A stretch of DNA of 64,000 nt, from contig NZ_UAVD01000033.1 of assembly GCF_900460065.1 (NCBI RefSeq), positions 186,001 to 250,000 of the forward strand. The letters run 5' to 3'. The stretch's first letter is position 1; each line of letters begins with the position of its first letter. Positions 9,301 to 15,735 of this stretch are shown one piece after another. The notes below the pieces were generated by a model that was not told the origin of the DNA, did not search any database, and saw only the letters and a list, made by a program, of their open reading frames with translations. The stretch comes from Streptomyces griseus. Its GTDB lineage: Bacteria > Actinomycetota > Actinomycetes > Streptomycetales > Streptomycetaceae. The position numbers and the translations under genes are program-made.

Positions 9301-11272
9301 CACGGGATTCGACCCCCAGCGGTTCTACGCCGAGTGGCGCGAGCGCGGGATCGCGTACGGTCCCACCTTCCAGGGGGTCGTGGCGGTGCACCGCGGCGAC
9401 GACGCGGTCCTCGCCGAACTGCGGCTGCCCGGTGCGGCGTCGGGGACCGCGGACGGCCTCGTCCCGCATCCCGCGCTGGTGGACTCGGCGATGCAGTGCA
9501 TGCGACTGCTCGACGGCGACGACCGGGTCGGGCTGGTGTTCACCATCAAGTCGGCCGAGTTCCTCGCCCCCGGCGGCACCGCCCTGTGGGCCCTGATACG
9601 CCGTGCCGAGGACACGCGGGGCGCGGACCGGATCGACATCGACCTCGCGACCGGCGACGGCACGGTGTGCCTGCGGCTGCGCGGCATCGCGGGCCGGACC
9701 GAGCAGACGGCGGACCCGGCGGACGGCTCCGCGGAACGTGGGGCCGAGCCGGCACCGGACCCGGCGGACGCCGTCACCACGCTGCTGCCGGTGTGGGATC
9801 CCCTGCCGCCCGACCGGTCCGGGGCGTTGCCGCGGAGTTCCGACTCGGTGGGCGTCATCGCACCCCCGGGGCCGGCACGGGACGCCCTCCTCGCGCGCCT
9901 GCCGGGCGCACACGTGGTCGCTGACCCGTCGCAGGGCACGCGGGACGACCTGGAGACGTCCCTCCGGGCGGTCCCGGAACTCGACCAGCTGATCTGGGTG
10001 GCGCCCGGCGCCGTGGACGACCGGTCCGCCGAAAGCGTCGTCGAGGCACAGGCCGCAGGACCGCTGCACGCGTTCCGCACGGTGAAGGCGCTGCTGGCCG
10101 CGGGGTACGGCGATCGCCCCCTGGGGCTGACCCTGGTCACCGAGCGCGCGCACGCCGCCCATGAGGCCGAGGCCGTCGACCCGGCGCACGCCGGTGTCGC
10201 GGGCCTGGCCGGGTCGACCGCGAAGGAGTACCCGCACTGGCGGGTGCGGGCGGCGGACGTCGAGGCCTACGACGCGCCCTCACTCGCCGCGGTGCTCGAC
10301 CTGCCCGCGGACCCGGACGGCAACCTCCGCGTCCACCGCGACGGACGGTGGCACGGGCAGCGGCTGATGACCGTTCAGCCGCCCTCACCCGCCTCGCCGA
10401 CGCCGTCCCGGCTCCGGCAGGGCGGCTGTTACGTCATCATCGGCGGGGCGGGCGCCCTCGGTACGGTCATCAGCGAGTACCTGATCCGCCGCTACCGCGC
10501 CCAGGTGGTGTGGCTCGGACGCAGGCCGCGGGACGCGCGAGTCGAGGCCGCCATCGCGCGGGCGTCCGGCCCGGACGGCCCCGCGCCGCTGTACCTGCGG
10601 TGCGACGCCACCGACCTCGCCTCGCTGCGCGCGGCGAAGGACGAGACCGTACGGCGGTTCGGCGCGGTGCACGGCGTCATCCACTCGGGCCTCGTGTTCG
10701 CGGGGGCGAGCCTGGCCCGGATGAGCGAGGCGCAGTTCGAGGACGTGCTGCGCGGAAAGGTCGACGCGAGTGTCCGGTGCATGCAGGTGTTCGGCGGTGA
10801 ATCGCTCGATTTCGCCCTGTTCCTGTCCTCGATCAACTCCTACCTCAAAGCCATCAAGCAGGCGGACTACGCCGCCGCCTGTACCTTCCTGGATTCGTTC
10901 GCACGGACGGTGCGACGCCGCCACGGCACGGCCGGCAAGGTGCTGAACCTGGGCTACTGCTTCAACAACGCACCCGCCGAGGGAGAGCGGGGCGCGGTGG
11001 TCGGAGCGCAGGCGCCGCTCATCCAGCCGGACGAGCTGACAGCGGCGATCGAACGGCTGTGCGCGGGACCGGTCGGGGGGCTGACGCTGATGAAGTTCAG
11101 CCCCGCGCTCAACAACCGGGGCATCGTCCTGGGCGACGACGAAGTCGTCCTCCCCACGGCCGTGCCGCCGGACGCCGTCACCGCCGAAGCCCCGCAACCC
11201 GCGCTGGCGTCGGGCGGCGAACTGGAGCGGATACGCGCCCGCTCCGCAGAGCTGACCGCGCTCACGATCTGA
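395..11272 (+). CDS. hybrid NRPS / trans-AT PKS, C-A(Gly)-PCP-KS-MT-ACP-KS-DH-KR
   Basis: A 3625-residue cytosolic megasynthase that starts Line A chain elongation. ATG 395 is chosen because AGGAAGGGG lies just upstream; ATG 362 in the same frame lacks such a site. Domains in order: short helical head (1-25); condensation, HHLVIDG at 157-163; adenylation, TSGSTGRPKG at 650-659; PCP, GGDS with Ser1033; KS1, active Cys1297 and intact HGTGT; C-methyltransferase, LLEIGAGTG near 1931; ACP, Ser2161; KS2, Cys2446; DH, HxxxGxxxxP from His2865; KR, IGGAGALG near 3350. It stops after the KR; the MT-ACP that should finish this module opens the next gene, 23 bases on. There is no AT in either PKS module, so extender units must come in trans. 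By alignment to PheA positions the A-domain code reads D-I-L-Q-L-G-L-I-W, the classical glycine code. A TTA codon lies at residue 231. The first C domain must accept an acyl group made elsewhere. Confidence 0.93.
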   Translation: MSLRVLARMYADGEMSTTEVLAELGRRVDIPLSEGQRGLWALARMEPETYAYNVPVCFSAADVDTAALQAAFRDTLFRHPLLSATVRETDDGPRLVHADPDGFFVEEADISDVPSDRVPNLLRERAKQPFDLAGDPLTRLAVLRRSASEAYVLLVVHHLVIDGVSGRLVTDTLFGSYRARVEGRDVPVERGSASFGEFVAWEQDALAGERAKEDREFWVRELAGAEVLTGLPSQVALEPDAPHTGEVYTSRLPKERAAAITAFAASQGISPGIFFLAAFQTLLHRYTGSEDLVIGMPVAGRPTERFDPIVGCFINTLPVRSRPNASEPFTSFALRVRSTVLDVLEHGNYPFHRIVGDLGARGVNPRSPLYQIVYNYQDSALSGHLAERARATGEADFELVDGLYQLGEYDLTVDVAPGDGFLVNWKYHPDAFSADAVASMAEHFTTLVAGILDADGQAPLGELNLLDEEERHLVIEAGNRTETDFPAHRTCWDLFAERAEATPDAPAVTCGERTLTYRGLADRSSALAQALTRRGIGPGDVVGVCYERSTDLVAALLAVMRTGAAYLPLDSRLPAERLSYMIEDSGAQLVVCHEAVMDGLAAAGMPRARLYPTDRQDDQADRGRAAGETTTADAPAPSAPAPRAAYIIYTSGSTGRPKGVVVPHPALTNFLLAMARTLDVTSEDRLLAITTHSFDIAALELYLPLITGGQVCVSDSATAADATLLADRIADWRPTVMQATPATWAMLVRVGWQNTEGVTMLCGGEALPEGLKDQLVARGEAWNLYGPTETTIWSAAKRLLPEEPVTIGSPIANTRLYVLDRNLGPLPVGVTGELHIAGDGVALGYHRKPELTAERFLDNPFAPGRLYRTGDRARRLPNGEIVVLGRMDNQVKLRGHRIEPGEIEAVLDARPEIGRSVVLLEHVGLSDRLTAYCTGSGDAAVDTALLHAELARTLPAYMLPAAYVVLDAFPLTPHGKVDRAKLAETARAVPLPAADGPVAGLDIERTVRGIFEEVLGSRDIDRAAGFFDIGGDSFAAIEAVERINREFGRSLRPTSLFAHPSVATMARHLAGPPPAGSASAGQVPAGRERAGQAPAVRPVEPERSPGPSRATPAADDASLDDAIAVIGISCRFPGAGDHRAFWSALVEGRSGGTSWSVEELRALGVPDELITRTGYVPQRSVVDGRAEFDAAFFDISPRDAEFMDPQARLLLQHAWQALEDAGYRPEDVPATSVTTSTSTNFYQALLPALMANAAGPRVLASSETYAAWLFAQGGTVPTMISTKLGLHGPSMAVSTNCSSALSAVHVACRGLLAGDADQAIVGAASLFSAGELGYVHQPGLNFSSDGHSRAFADGADGMSGGEGVGVVVLKRAGEAIAAGDHVYCLIRGVAVNNDGGDKAGFYAPSVRGQADVIRKALDRAGTDPSTISYVEAHGTGTRLGDPIEVAALTEAYRHYTDRSQFCGIGSVKSNIGHLDAAAGIAGLIKVALALQHGEVPRTLHGDVPSTEIDWEESPFFVADRNLPLDGDGPARAGLSSFGIGGTNVHAVLEQAPAGARSAGRPGPQAVILSARDGGQLGVLVRQLLEFLPGYRDAHGDLASLAYTLQVGRRAMAERVVFVANDVDGLIAALRDHVDRGGRGTVFAGTARRPEDQLLGLFDRPGELRDLVAGWVERGQWDRIAPLWVNGVDIDWRAHHGARPPVRVSLPTYPFAGKRYWPAAGAVPVAPTVPDLPGTVPAPRGPDPLDAASLLAAAAGTESVQTFLSGRASATDEMDGLSRPLVLAQLVAAGLLDGPARRDPVGQGVTPSFAQWLDHTVAVLLSHGELVREGGFLAPGEGAPGLEQAWRSWRAWTDAHAEDPELAAKTGLTERMVEALPAILTGRTKATAVMFPGGSFELVEAAYRGNATADYFNDVTAGAVRAEADARRDGIRLLEIGAGTGSTSERVFARLTGRDLAEYRYTDVSKAFLIDAERRFADRVPYVSFSTFDVEREPGSQGLTTGGYDIVVANNVLHATRDIVLAVRHARALLAPGGVLVLNELARNDWWSHLTFGLLEGWWRFTDGRRIPGGPALSSDAWRAVLRECGFDTVELLAEPARALGQQVLLARAGSPVPRRDPRPAATGSAQEHVRATVERILAETLKLTADELAADKPFADYGLDSLTGVSLVQRLNESLGTDLDPSVLFENPSITRLTAFVVEEEGAALTAAHPEASPAPEAPAVPEAPALSGPSAAPGRSVAPGLSPVPSPSAAPERSAARASAAPEPSAARRSSPVPELSTASGASGGGREPVAIVGMSGRFPGARDTDAFWDLLASGHDAVSKVDRWDLASLGSVCLDGGLLDGVDEFDPLFFGISGAEAVYMEPQQRLFLQEAWRALEDAGHAGESLDRDRCGIYVGCAAGDYLDLTGPADYPGQALWGNMNSLVPSRIAYYLDLHGPALAVDTACSSSLVSLYLACQALWAGEVTTAIAGGVYVQNSPRLYLAASRAGMLSPTGRCRAFDQAADGFVPAEGVGALILKRLSDAEADGDHIHGVIRGIGINHNGTTNGIAAPNGTSQERLIREIYQDFGIDPAGIGLVEAHGTGTRLGDPVEFRALDRAFRGFTDAERFCSLGSTKASIGHAQAAAGVIGVIKTLLAMRHEVIPGLPHHTETNSSVTLAGSPFFVHTEPRRWAAPEDGRRRAAVTSLGASGTNAHAVIEQPPGTPAAPRSRRDGPWLIVLSAATEHALRDQVARLARHCREHPDLDAGDVSHTLLLGRRHLRHRWASVVRDLADLESRCAARLSGQDAPARSADAGLGALARQFLDGGAPDFAALFRDGRHRRVPLPGYPFERERYALPVRAAVDDGSRGGGDVLTGDEFYLREHRVRGTGIAPGAMYLRWAAAAAQRTASDAVHLRDVVFLRPLSVSGSPRALKVDLRADGDATRFTVSSTESAGDEPVLHCQGEVSAVRPTAARTLDLPALLREMPSTGFDPQRFYAEWRERGIAYGPTFQGVVAVHRGDDAVLAELRLPGAASGTADGLVPHPALVDSAMQCMRLLDGDDRVGLVFTIKSAEFLAPGGTALWALIRRAEDTRGADRIDIDLATGDGTVCLRLRGIAGRTEQTADPADGSAERGAEPAPDPADAVTTLLPVWDPLPPDRSGALPRSSDSVGVIAPPGPARDALLARLPGAHVVADPSQGTRDDLETSLRAVPELDQLIWVAPGAVDDRSAESVVEAQAAGPLHAFRTVKALLAAGYGDRPLGLTLVTERAHAAHEAEAVDPAHAGVAGLAGSTAKEYPHWRVRAADVEAYDAPSLAAVLDLPADPDGNLRVHRDGRWHGQRLMTVQPPSPASPTPSRLRQGGCYVIIGGAGALGTVISEYLIRRYRAQVVWLGRRPRDARVEAAIARASGPDGPAPLYLRCDATDLASLRAAKDETVRRFGAVHGVIHSGLVFAGASLARMSEAQFEDVLRGKVDASVRCMQVFGGESLDFALFLSSINSYLKAIKQADYAAACTFLDSFARTVRRRHGTAGKVLNLGYCFNNAPAEGERGAVVGAQAPLIQPDELTAAIERLCAGPVGGLTLMKFSPALNNRGIVLGDDEVVLPTAVPPDAVTAEAPQPALASGGELERIRARSAELTALTI
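1085..1087 (+). other. in-frame TTA leucine codon (bldA dependence)
   Basis: The codon after ACG GGG, inside the condensation domain, is TTA. In streptomycetes TTA is read only by the developmentally controlled bldA tRNA, so translation of the NRPS-PKS should be limited until that tRNA is active. The sequence is direct; the regulation is family knowledge. Confidence 0.8.
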
Positions 11273-11295
11273 TCGCGCCTTCGAAGGGACTGGTC

Positions 11296-14200
11296 ATGAA
11301 ACAGCTGCTGCTCGACTTCCTCTGGTCCCACCTGCGCACGCTCGGCGCGTTCCGCGCCTCCGGGCAGACCCCGGAGGCCGCACGGGAGTCGGCGGGCCTC
11401 GCGCCGGGCTACGGCGCCTGGTTCGACGAATGCCTGCGCGTCTTCGAGGCGGCGGGCCGCCTCGAACGACGGGACGGCAGGATCCTGCTCGACGACACCG
11501 CGCGGGGCCGGCCGATCGATGAACTGTGGCGCGAGTGGGAGAGGGAGAAGCCCGTATGGCGGGAGAACCCCGACCTCGCGGCCACCCACGAACTGGTGGA
11601 GACCACCCTGCGGGCCTTCCCCGACATCCTCAGCGGACGGCGACCGGCCACCGAGGTCCTCTTCCCCGGAGGCTCGCTGGACCTGGTGCAGAACGCCTAC
11701 GCGACCAACCCGGCGTCGGCCTACTTCAACCAGGTGCTGGCCGCCGACCTGGTGGCGCGGCTGCGACGGCGCTCACAGGACCGGACCGCGGATCCCGCGC
11801 GGATCCTGGAGATCGGCGCCGGCACGGGTGCCACCAGCGCCGTCGTCCTGGAGGCGCTGCGGTCCGCGCGCATCGATGTGCGCGAGTACCGCTACACCGA
11901 TCTGTCGAGGGCCTTCCTGAACCACGCGGAGCATGCGTTCGGCGCCGAGAACCCCTGGCTGACCTACGGAATCCTGGACATCGAGCGGCCGGTGGCGGAG
12001 CAGGGACTCACCCCCGGCGCGTACGACGCCGTGGTCGCCGCCAACGTCCTGCACGCCACCCGGGACATCCGCCACACCCTGCGCAACGCCAAGGCGCTCC
12101 TCCGGCCCGGCGGACTGCTGGTCCTCAACGAGCTGACCGCCAACAACCTGCTCAGCCAGTTCTCGTTCGGCCTCCTCGACGGATGGTGGCGGTACGAGGA
12201 CCCGCACCTGCGTGTCCAGGGCAGCCCCCTGCTCTCGACGGCCGGTTGGCGGCACGTCCTGACACGGGAGGGGTTCCACGCGATCGCCCTGCCCGCGCGG
12301 GAAGCCGAGGACCTGGGACAGCAGATCATCGTGGCCGAGAGCGACGGCGTCGTACGGCGGGCGACGGCCGCACCGCGCCCGTCCCCGCCGCAGGCGACGC
12401 CGGTGCGCGAGAGTCCGCCGCGGGCCGCCGCCGGTCACGGCGCCGGGGGCGAACCCGGAGACCGGCTGCCCGCCCACATCGAGGCGGTCGCGCTCGACGT
12501 GCTGGCGGAGGCGCTGGACATCCCGCGGACGAGGATCGGCCGGGACGAGCCCTTCTCGAACTACGGGCTCGATTCGATCTTCGCGGTGAACGTGGCCCGT
12601 ACCCTCGGCGCGACGCTGGGCCTCGACCTCGACATCACGGTGCTGTTCGAGCACAACACCCTCGCCGAACTGGGCGGATTCATCGTCTCCGAGTACGCCG
12701 AGGAACTGCGGGACGTGCTTCCGCCGGAGCCCGCGGCACCGGACCGGACACCCGGCCCCGTGCCGCCTCGGCCGGAGCCCGACGGACCGGCGCTCGACGG
12801 CATGGCGATCGTCGGCATGTCCGCCCGCTTCCCCGGGGCCGACGACGTCGACGCGTTCTGGCGGAACGTCGAGGAAGGCCGGCGGAGCATCACCGCACCG
12901 CCCCAGAAGCGTGCGGACTGGGCGGTCCACGGCGACGGGGCGGCCGATCTGCGGGGCGGATTCCTCGACGGGGTGCACGAATTCGACCCGCTTTTCTTCC
13001 GCATGTCGATGACCGAGGCGCGCCAGGTGACGCCGGAGCTGCGCCTCTTACTGATGACAGCGTGGAACGCCGTCGAGGACGCGGGCTACCGGCCGGCCGA
13101 GCTGCGGAACCGGCCCACGGGCGTGTTCGTCGCCACGACGCAGAGCGAGTACCGGCCCGCGGCCACGGATCTGATGAGCCTGCCCTCGCCCGCGATGGTG
13201 CCCAACCGGATCTCGTACCTGCTCGACCTCGACGGCCCCAGCGAGCAGTGCGACACGACCTGCTCGTCCTCCTTCGTGGCCCTGCACCGCGCGATCCGGT
13301 CCATCCGCGACGGCGAGTGCGAGCAGGCGATCGTCGGCGGGGTGAACCTGGTGATGTCGCCCGCGGGCTTCGGCGGGATGCGGGCCGCGGGGATGCTCAG
13401 CCCGCGCGGCGACGTCCGGCCGTTCCAGCAGGGCGCCGACGGTACGGCGCGCAGCGAGGGCGTCGCCGCCGTACTGATCAAGCCGCTGCGCCGGGCCCTG
13501 GAGGACGGGGACTTCGTCCACTGCGTCGTGCGCGGCACCGGCGTGGCCCACGGCGGCAGGGGGGTGTCCTTCACGGCACCGAACATCAGGGGCATGAAGA
13601 CGGCCGTCGCGCACGCCTACGCGGACGCCGCGATCGATCCGGGCTCCGTCGAGTACATCGAGACCCACGGCATGAGCTCGACGCTGGCGGACAGCGCGGA
13701 GCTGGCGGCGCTCGGCGCCGGGTTCCGCGAGGACGGCAGCGAGGACGTGACGTACCTGGGCAACGTGAAGCCCTGCATCGGGCACACGGAGGTGGTCTCC
13801 GGGCTGGCCGCGCTGGTGAAGACCGCACAGGCGATGCGGCACGGCGTGATCCCGGCGATCCCCGGCTTCGAGGAACTGCACCGCGACCTCTCCCTCAAGG
13901 GGACGAGGCTGCGCGTCGCCGAACGCAACCTGCCCTGGCCCGGGCGGACCGACGACGTCGGCCGGCCGCTGCCGCGCCGCGCGGCCCTGCACAGCTTCGG
14001 GATCGGCGGCGTGAACGCGCATGTCGTGCTGGAGCGGCACACCGCCCCCGAGCACCCGGACGACGACCAGGGCGCGCAGGTCCTCGTGCTCTCGGCGCGG
14101 GGCGCCGACGCTCTGCGCGAGCGGGCCCGCCGCCTGCTCCACCGGCTCGCCGGAGCGGATCCGCGCTCCTGGGCGGACATCGCGTACACCCTGCAGATCG

Positions 14201-15735
14201 GCCGGGAGGCGATGAGCTGCCGGCTGGCGTTCGTCGCGCGGAGCACCGACGAGGCCGCCCGCCTGCTGGGCGGCTGGCTCGACGGCGACCCGGACACCCT
14301 CGCCCGTGTGGCGTACGCCGACGGCGTCGAGCCGGCCGCGGGCGCCGGGCACGCCGGGACGCCCACGCGACTCGACGACCTGGCGGAACACTGGGTCGCG
14401 GGCACCTTCACCGACTGGGACCAGGTGCACCGCGGCGTCCGACGCCGGCGGATCGCCCTGCCCGGCTACCCCTTCGCCCGTCTGACGTGTTTCGCCGAGC
14501 AGGCGCCGGGACCGGGCACCGAGCACACGCCGCTGGACGGCGACCCGCACACGGGCGTCGGCCCTCCGGACGGCGAAGCCTTCGTCGCCGACCTCGTCGC
14601 CTCGGTGCTGGGCCTGGAGCGCCACGAGATCGACGGCACGAGATCGCTCGCCGACTACGGTCTCAACTCCCTGCTCCTCGTCGCGATGCTGGGCCGGATC
14701 GGCCAGGTGTTCCCGGGCTTCCGGCCCGAATGGTGGCAGCCGCACGACACGTTGGACGAGGTGGTCGCGAGGCTGCCCGAGGCGGCGGCGCGCTCCCCGC
14801 GCGGTCCGGCCCCGGAGCTGGTGCGCCTCAACGGGGCGACCGCGGGCAGGCCGGTGTTCTGGATCCACGGCGCCCTGGCCGGCGTCGAGTCCTACCGCAC
14901 GATCGCCGAGCGCGTCGACCGCCCGTTCTACGGCATCCAGGCCCGTGGCCTGCTCACCGAGGACGCGCCGATCGAGGGCGTCACGGCGATGGCCGAGCAC
15001 TACACCGAGGCCATCCGCTCGGTGCAGCCCGAAGGGCCGTACGACGTCGGCGGATTCTGCCTCGGCGGCATCATCGCCTACGAGGTGACCCGGCTGTTGC
15101 AGGCGCGGGGCCAGGAGGTGGCCTCGCTGACGATGGTGGACTCGCCGGACGAGACCGGCCTGGCGAAGTCGAACGCGAACGGGTTCCAGTCAGCACGGAG
15201 CGCGGCTCTCCAGGTCGTCAACTCCCTGCTCTGGCCGGCCGGGGAGAAGGACCCGGCGGTCCTGCGCGCCCGTCTCGTCCACCGGGACGAGGTCGCGGAG
15301 GAGGACCTGGACGAGGACGCGTTCGTCCTGCGGCTCGCGGAGCTGGCGGCCGGACGCGGGCTCGCCATGAGACCCGCCCAGATCGCGCGGTTCACCAGAC
15401 GGAACATGGCCATCCAGCTCGCCTACCGGCTCGGCGAGCACACCATCAGGCCGCTGCCGCGGCCAAGAGCCGTGGTGTGCACCTACTTCCGCAACCGGCG
15501 CGGGCTCTTCCTCGGCGAGGCCGAACCCTACTTCCAGGTCGCCGGCGAGACCTTCTCCCTCGACCACGTGAACTACCAGCAGGACTGGGGGCGCGAGATG
15601 CCGGACCTTCGCCTCGTGGAGATCGAGGCCGCGAACCACATGACGATCCTGAACGACGCGGAGCCGCTCGCCGCGATCGAGGAGACCTGCCTGGCGCTCT
15701 ACGCGTCCGACGAGATCGGAGCCTCCCGTGGCTGA
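11296..15735 (+). CDS. trans-AT PKS, MT-ACP-KS-ACP-TE with Cys-type thioesterase
   Basis: A 1479-residue synthase that completes the split module of the preceding gene and releases the chain. ATG 11296 follows GAAGGGA at 11283-11289. Domains: C-methyltransferase with LEIGAGTG near residue 170; ACP, Ser427 in YGLDS; KS, Cys656; second ACP, Ser1125 in YGLNS; type I thioesterase to the C-terminus. There is no AT. Two oddities stand out. The KS has ETHGMSS where HGTGT is normal, although the histidine (791) and the GH of the third motif remain. The TE nucleophile elbow is GFCLGG, with Cys1255 in place of Ser; candidate partners are Asp1282 and His1448. Cys thioesterases are known from beta-lactone and beta-lactam synthetases such as ObiF and SulM. 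A TTA codon is present at 13048. The stop lies 8 bases inside the next gene, suggesting translational coupling. Confidence 0.92.
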   Translation: MKQLLLDFLWSHLRTLGAFRASGQTPEAARESAGLAPGYGAWFDECLRVFEAAGRLERRDGRILLDDTARGRPIDELWREWEREKPVWRENPDLAATHELVETTLRAFPDILSGRRPATEVLFPGGSLDLVQNAYATNPASAYFNQVLAADLVARLRRRSQDRTADPARILEIGAGTGATSAVVLEALRSARIDVREYRYTDLSRAFLNHAEHAFGAENPWLTYGILDIERPVAEQGLTPGAYDAVVAANVLHATRDIRHTLRNAKALLRPGGLLVLNELTANNLLSQFSFGLLDGWWRYEDPHLRVQGSPLLSTAGWRHVLTREGFHAIALPAREAEDLGQQIIVAESDGVVRRATAAPRPSPPQATPVRESPPRAAAGHGAGGEPGDRLPAHIEAVALDVLAEALDIPRTRIGRDEPFSNYGLDSIFAVNVARTLGATLGLDLDITVLFEHNTLAELGGFIVSEYAEELRDVLPPEPAAPDRTPGPVPPRPEPDGPALDGMAIVGMSARFPGADDVDAFWRNVEEGRRSITAPPQKRADWAVHGDGAADLRGGFLDGVHEFDPLFFRMSMTEARQVTPELRLLLMTAWNAVEDAGYRPAELRNRPTGVFVATTQSEYRPAATDLMSLPSPAMVPNRISYLLDLDGPSEQCDTTCSSSFVALHRAIRSIRDGECEQAIVGGVNLVMSPAGFGGMRAAGMLSPRGDVRPFQQGADGTARSEGVAAVLIKPLRRALEDGDFVHCVVRGTGVAHGGRGVSFTAPNIRGMKTAVAHAYADAAIDPGSVEYIETHGMSSTLADSAELAALGAGFREDGSEDVTYLGNVKPCIGHTEVVSGLAALVKTAQAMRHGVIPAIPGFEELHRDLSLKGTRLRVAERNLPWPGRTDDVGRPLPRRAALHSFGIGGVNAHVVLERHTAPEHPDDDQGAQVLVLSARGADALRERARRLLHRLAGADPRSWADIAYTLQIGREAMSCRLAFVARSTDEAARLLGGWLDGDPDTLARVAYADGVEPAAGAGHAGTPTRLDDLAEHWVAGTFTDWDQVHRGVRRRRIALPGYPFARLTCFAEQAPGPGTEHTPLDGDPHTGVGPPDGEAFVADLVASVLGLERHEIDGTRSLADYGLNSLLLVAMLGRIGQVFPGFRPEWWQPHDTLDEVVARLPEAAARSPRGPAPELVRLNGATAGRPVFWIHGALAGVESYRTIAERVDRPFYGIQARGLLTEDAPIEGVTAMAEHYTEAIRSVQPEGPYDVGGFCLGGIIAYEVTRLLQARGQEVASLTMVDSPDETGLAKSNANGFQSARSAALQVVNSLLWPAGEKDPAVLRARLVHRDEVAEEDLDEDAFVLRLAELAAGRGLAMRPAQIARFTRRNMAIQLAYRLGEHTIRPLPRPRAVVCTYFRNRRGLFLGEAEPYFQVAGETFSLDHVNYQQDWGREMPDLRLVEIEAANHMTILNDAEPLAAIEETCLALYASDEIGASRG
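13048..13050 (+). other. in-frame TTA leucine codon (bldA dependence)
   Basis: CGC CTC TTA CTG ATG encodes part of the KS domain just before the active-site region. This is the second TTA codon in Line A. None was noticed by eye in the Line B PKS. Confidence 0.8.
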
